Assembly: GCA_022749755.1 (NCBI GenBank)
Contig: CM040441.1
Coordinates: 4,220,741 to 4,284,740, forward strand
Source of the DNA: Azadirachta indica
Lineage: Eukaryota; Streptophyta; Magnoliopsida; Sapindales; Meliaceae
Length of the DNA: 64,000 nucleotides
Direction of reading: 5' to 3'
This document shows positions 60,695-64,000 of the stretch, one piece after another. The notes beneath the pieces are model-generated. The model made no database searches. It saw only the letters and a program-made list of their open reading frames with translations, and was not told the DNA's origin. The first letter of the stretch is position 1. Each line of letters starts with the position of its first letter. Made by a program: the position numbers and the translations under genes.

Positions 60695-63600
60695 ATGGCT
60701 TCATCATCATCATCTCGAAAAAAATATGATGTCTTCCTCAGTTCAGAGGGGAGGATACCCGTGATAACTTCACTAGCCATCTCTATGCCGCCCTATGTCG
60801 AAAGAAAATCAAGACCTTCATTGATGATGGACTTAGTAGAGGTGATGACATTTCGGAATCACTTTTCAGTACAATTGAAAGATCAAAGATATCGGTGATC
60901 ATTTTTTCGACAAATTATGCTTCTTCTAAGTGGTGCTTGAATGAACTTTCCAAGATTGTTGAATGCCGGAAAAAGAATGGCCTCAAGATTATACCTGTCT
61001 TCTACCGTGTAAAGCCATCTGATGTGCGAAAGCAGACGGGGAGTTTTGGAGATGCTTTTGCTGGATATGAAAAGATTTCGAAGGGTTTGCAAGAAATGGT
61101 TAAGAACTGGAAGGCTGCACTGATAGAAGCATCCAATGTATCTGGATGGGATTCCATGGTAACTAGGTAACTCTTTAACTGTTATGGATCTATTTGGTAT
61201 ATTGTATATGGAAGAATATTATGCTGATATGGCCTAATTTTATAGATCATGTTTGATATTAATTTAATGTGAGATCTCATCAATGTTCAGTAGTTCGATT
61301 TATTGTAGGAATTGTTTTTATTGATCGGCAAGAGGAGAACATAATTTAAACTGAAACCATACTTGAAATACCTGATGTTTTTGTTATGATTATCTTTATT
61401 CTTTTCGTATTCTAAGTTTTATTTAATATCTTCTATATTATTCTTTGAACGTTTGGTTGCTTTTGCATTAAATTGTAATATAAAATTTTCATGTTAAGGA
61501 TCTCAGGTTTTAGACTCACTATTATTTATCTTGACTCCTGCTAGGCCTGAAGCAAAACTTATAGATGAAATTGTTAAAGATATTTTGAAGAACTTGAACT
61601 ACATATCATCCTCAAGTGATTTTGAAGGGTTGGTTGGACTCAGCTCACGCGTTGAGAGAATAAAATCACTCTTATGCATCAAATCACCAGATTTTCGAAT
61701 TGTTGGAATTTGGGGTATGGGTGGCATAGGTAAAACAACAATTGCTGGAGCTATTTTCGAAAGAATTTGTCGTAAGTTTGAAGGCAAGTGCTTCATGGCA
61801 AATGTTAGACAAGAATTAGAGAAAGGGGGTGGATTGATACACCTAAGAGAGCAATTTCTTTCTCAACTATTAGAAGAAAATCTCAAAATAGAAACTCCTA
61901 AATACCGCAATATATTAAGGAGAGACTGCAGGAAATGAAGGTTTGTATAGTTCTTGATGATGTGAACAAATTCAGTCAATTAGAATACTTAGCTGGAGGA
62001 CTTAATCAATTTGGATCAGGAAGTAGAATCATCATAACCACTAGAGATAAACAAGTGCTTGATAAATTTGGAGTGGATTGCATTTATGAGGTCAAGGGAT
62101 TAAACCACGATGAGGCACTTGAGCTCTTTTGTAATTATGCCTTTAGAAAAAATCATTGCCCTCAAGATCTTATGATGCTCTCAAAAATGGTTGTAAAATA
62201 TGCCGAAGGCAATCCATTAGCTCTTAAAGTGTTGGGTTCCTCACTTTATCGAAAAACCAAACAAGATTGGGACAATGCCTTGAATAATTTAAAACAGATT
62301 TCTGGCCCTGATATTTATGATGTGTTGAAAATTAGTTATAGTGAACTAAATTGGGAAGAGAAGAATATTTTTCTAGATATTGCATGTTTCTTCAAAGGAG
62401 AAGATAGAAATCATGTGACAACAATACTTAGTGACAGTTATTTAGTGCATTATGGATTGAATGTCCTTATCGATAAGTCACTCATAACAGTATCAGGAAA
62501 TAAGTTGCAAATGCATGATTTATTGCAAGAAATGGGTCAAGAAATTGTTCGCCAGGAATCTTACAAAGAGCCAGGCAAACGTAGTAGGTTGTGGCATTAT
62601 GAGGATGTGTGTCATGTGCTGAAGAAAAATAAGGTAAGACTCTTAAAGTTTTGATTTTCCTGTTTTATTACTTTTTATGTTGTTGAATAAAGAATATCAA
62701 TCAATGCAAGCTTCATCTACAACTAAAAATATCTTTATGAGTTTTATGAAAACTTTTGTGCATTTTATGCTAACTTAATCTTTGCTTTTGTTTACCAGGG
62801 AACTGATTCAATTGAAGGCATTTTTCTTGATATGTCCAAAATAAGAGACATAAATCTTAGTTCTAAAGCATTCATGAATATGTCTAATATTCGATTGCTT
62901 AAATTCTATGTGCCTGAGTTTTCTGACATTTCAAATAGGGTCTCTAAAGTGCATCTTCCCCAGGGTCTAGAATATCTTACTGATGAATTGAGATATTTTC
63001 ACTGGCATGGATATCCTTTGAAGACATTACCGTCAAATTTTAGTCCAGAAAACCTTATTGTACTTAGCCTGCCTTACAGTGAAGTTGAAAAACTTTGGAT
63101 GGGAGAAAAGGTAAAAGTGTAATCTCTAAATACATAATTTTGTTTCTATAAATATAAATTGTGAAATATACTGATACTAATTTGTTCCAGTAATTTCCTT
63201 TTTTATTGCAGGAAGCTTTCAAGTTAAAGTTGATAGATCTTCATCACTCTCGAAACTTTTTGAGGATCCCAGGCCCCTTAGAGACCCCAAATCTTGAGAG
63301 AATAAATCTTTGGAGTTGCACAAACTTGCAGTGCATTCCATCATCCATCCAAAATTTCAGCAAGCTGAGTATCTTGGATTTGCAGGGCTGCAAAAGTTTT
63401 AGACGCTTTCCAAATGACATTCATTTTGGGTCTTCTATAATTCTTGACTTCTCCAACTGTGTTAATCTCACAGAGTTTCCACAGATTTCAGGAAATGTAA
63501 AGGAGTTACATTTATGCGGGACAGCAATAGAAGAAGTTCCCTCATCAATTGAATGCTTAACTGAGCTTGTTGCTTTAAATATGGGGTATTGTACAAAGCT

Positions 63601-64000
63601 CAAGAGTCTCCCAACTAGCATTTGTAAGTTGAAATCTCTTCACTGGGTAAACCTTGATAACTGCTGGGGACTAGAGAGTTTCCCAGAAATCTCTGAGAAA
63701 ATGGAATGTTTAGAATATATTTCTTTGGCTTTGACAACAACATTGATGTGCTACCATCTTCAAGTGATCATATTGAAGGGCAAAGAATTTTGGGCTTGTC
63801 AAATGGCTTTATGCTTGATAACTTGTCAAAGAACCAGTTTAATGTGAGATGTAGAGGTCTGGCATTGCCTCCTTTACCAGGTTTATCTTCTTTGACACGG
63901 CTAAACTTAAGTTATCGTAAGATAATAAACATTCCACCAGATATTGGCTGTCTATTCAAATTGCGATCTTTAGATTTAAGGGGAAACAATTTTGAGAGTT
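60695..64000 (+). pseudogene. TIR-NBS-LRR receptor E, partial, three apparent frameshifts
   Basis: Intracellular immune receptor with the usual exon order. Exon 1 is 60695-61166 (TIR: KKYDVFLS, SSKWCLNEL with the Glu needed by TIR NADases, PVFYRVKPSDVRKQTGSFGD). Exon 2 is 61545-62633 (NB-ARC: GMGGIGKTT, VLDDV, GSRIIITTRD, GNPLALKVLGS, FLDIACFF, MHDLLQEMG). Exon 3 is 62799-63110 (LDMSKI...LHLP-type linker). Exon 4 starts at 63212 (LRRs) and is still open at the window edge. All introns are GT-AG. Three single-base shifts break the frame: near 60742 (FLSFRG, where TTT reads TT), near 61901 and near 63720. Domains and catalytic residues are otherwise intact, so it is either a young pseudogene or a good gene with sequencing indels. 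The C-JID would lie beyond 64000. Confidence 0.85.

Noticed and set aside
1..64000. CRISPR arrays, operons, tRNA or rRNA genes
   Set aside because: None seen. The spliced plant genes and LTR relics show this is eukaryotic nuclear DNA, and no full tRNA cloverleaf was found by eye.

Overview
The window is nuclear DNA of a flowering plant, almost certainly a eudicot. It is very AT-rich, has GT-AG introns, and carries plant-specific receptor families: LRR-XII receptor kinases of the XA21/EFR type and TIR-NBS-LRR (TNL) receptors with the dicot exon layout and a C-terminal C-JID domain. Ty1/copia and LTR relics lie between them. The wording of the receptors reminds me of Citrus (Rutaceae), but that is recall, not a database result.

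Layout. 1-9635: a duplication unit holding LRR receptor kinase copy 1 (4028-7207), broken by a frameshift and a stop, with an extra loose copy of the gene's 3' end behind it. 9640-14425: TE-derived and AT-rich DNA ending in a 5'-truncated copia element with its 3' LTR. 14430-24333: a graveyard of TNL pieces (four on +, one on -) in different states of decay. 24800-26200: AT-rich filler. 26210-33580: a second duplication unit, starting with a proximal promoter that has no gene, then 3 kb of upstream DNA, then intact receptor kinase copy 2 (29603-32756). 33590-37975: four tandem copies of a ~600-bp noncoding repeat, one split by a solo LTR, ending against a broken subtilase exon. 39640-43150: a tandem duplication in which one copy (42000-42539, - strand) is an intact small secreted repeat protein and the other has lost its signal peptide and repeats. 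44900-46865: unidentified low-copy DNA. 46866-48620: the 3' flank of a receptor kinase copy that is no longer there. 50400-57400: intact receptor kinase copy 3 (50889-54065) and its flank. 57600-59260: decayed copia element on the - strand. 60695-64000: a TNL running off the window, complete in domains so far but with three apparent 1-bp frameshifts.

Together this is a birth-and-death immune-receptor cluster. Two intact genes encode plasma-membrane LRR kinases of the non-RD class, the class typical of surface receptors for microbial patterns. The TNLs would act inside the cell, and all of them here are damaged. I see no RNA gene, CRISPR array or prokaryotic feature. The least explained coding object is the small secreted GSLPPLS-repeat protein at 42000-42539.
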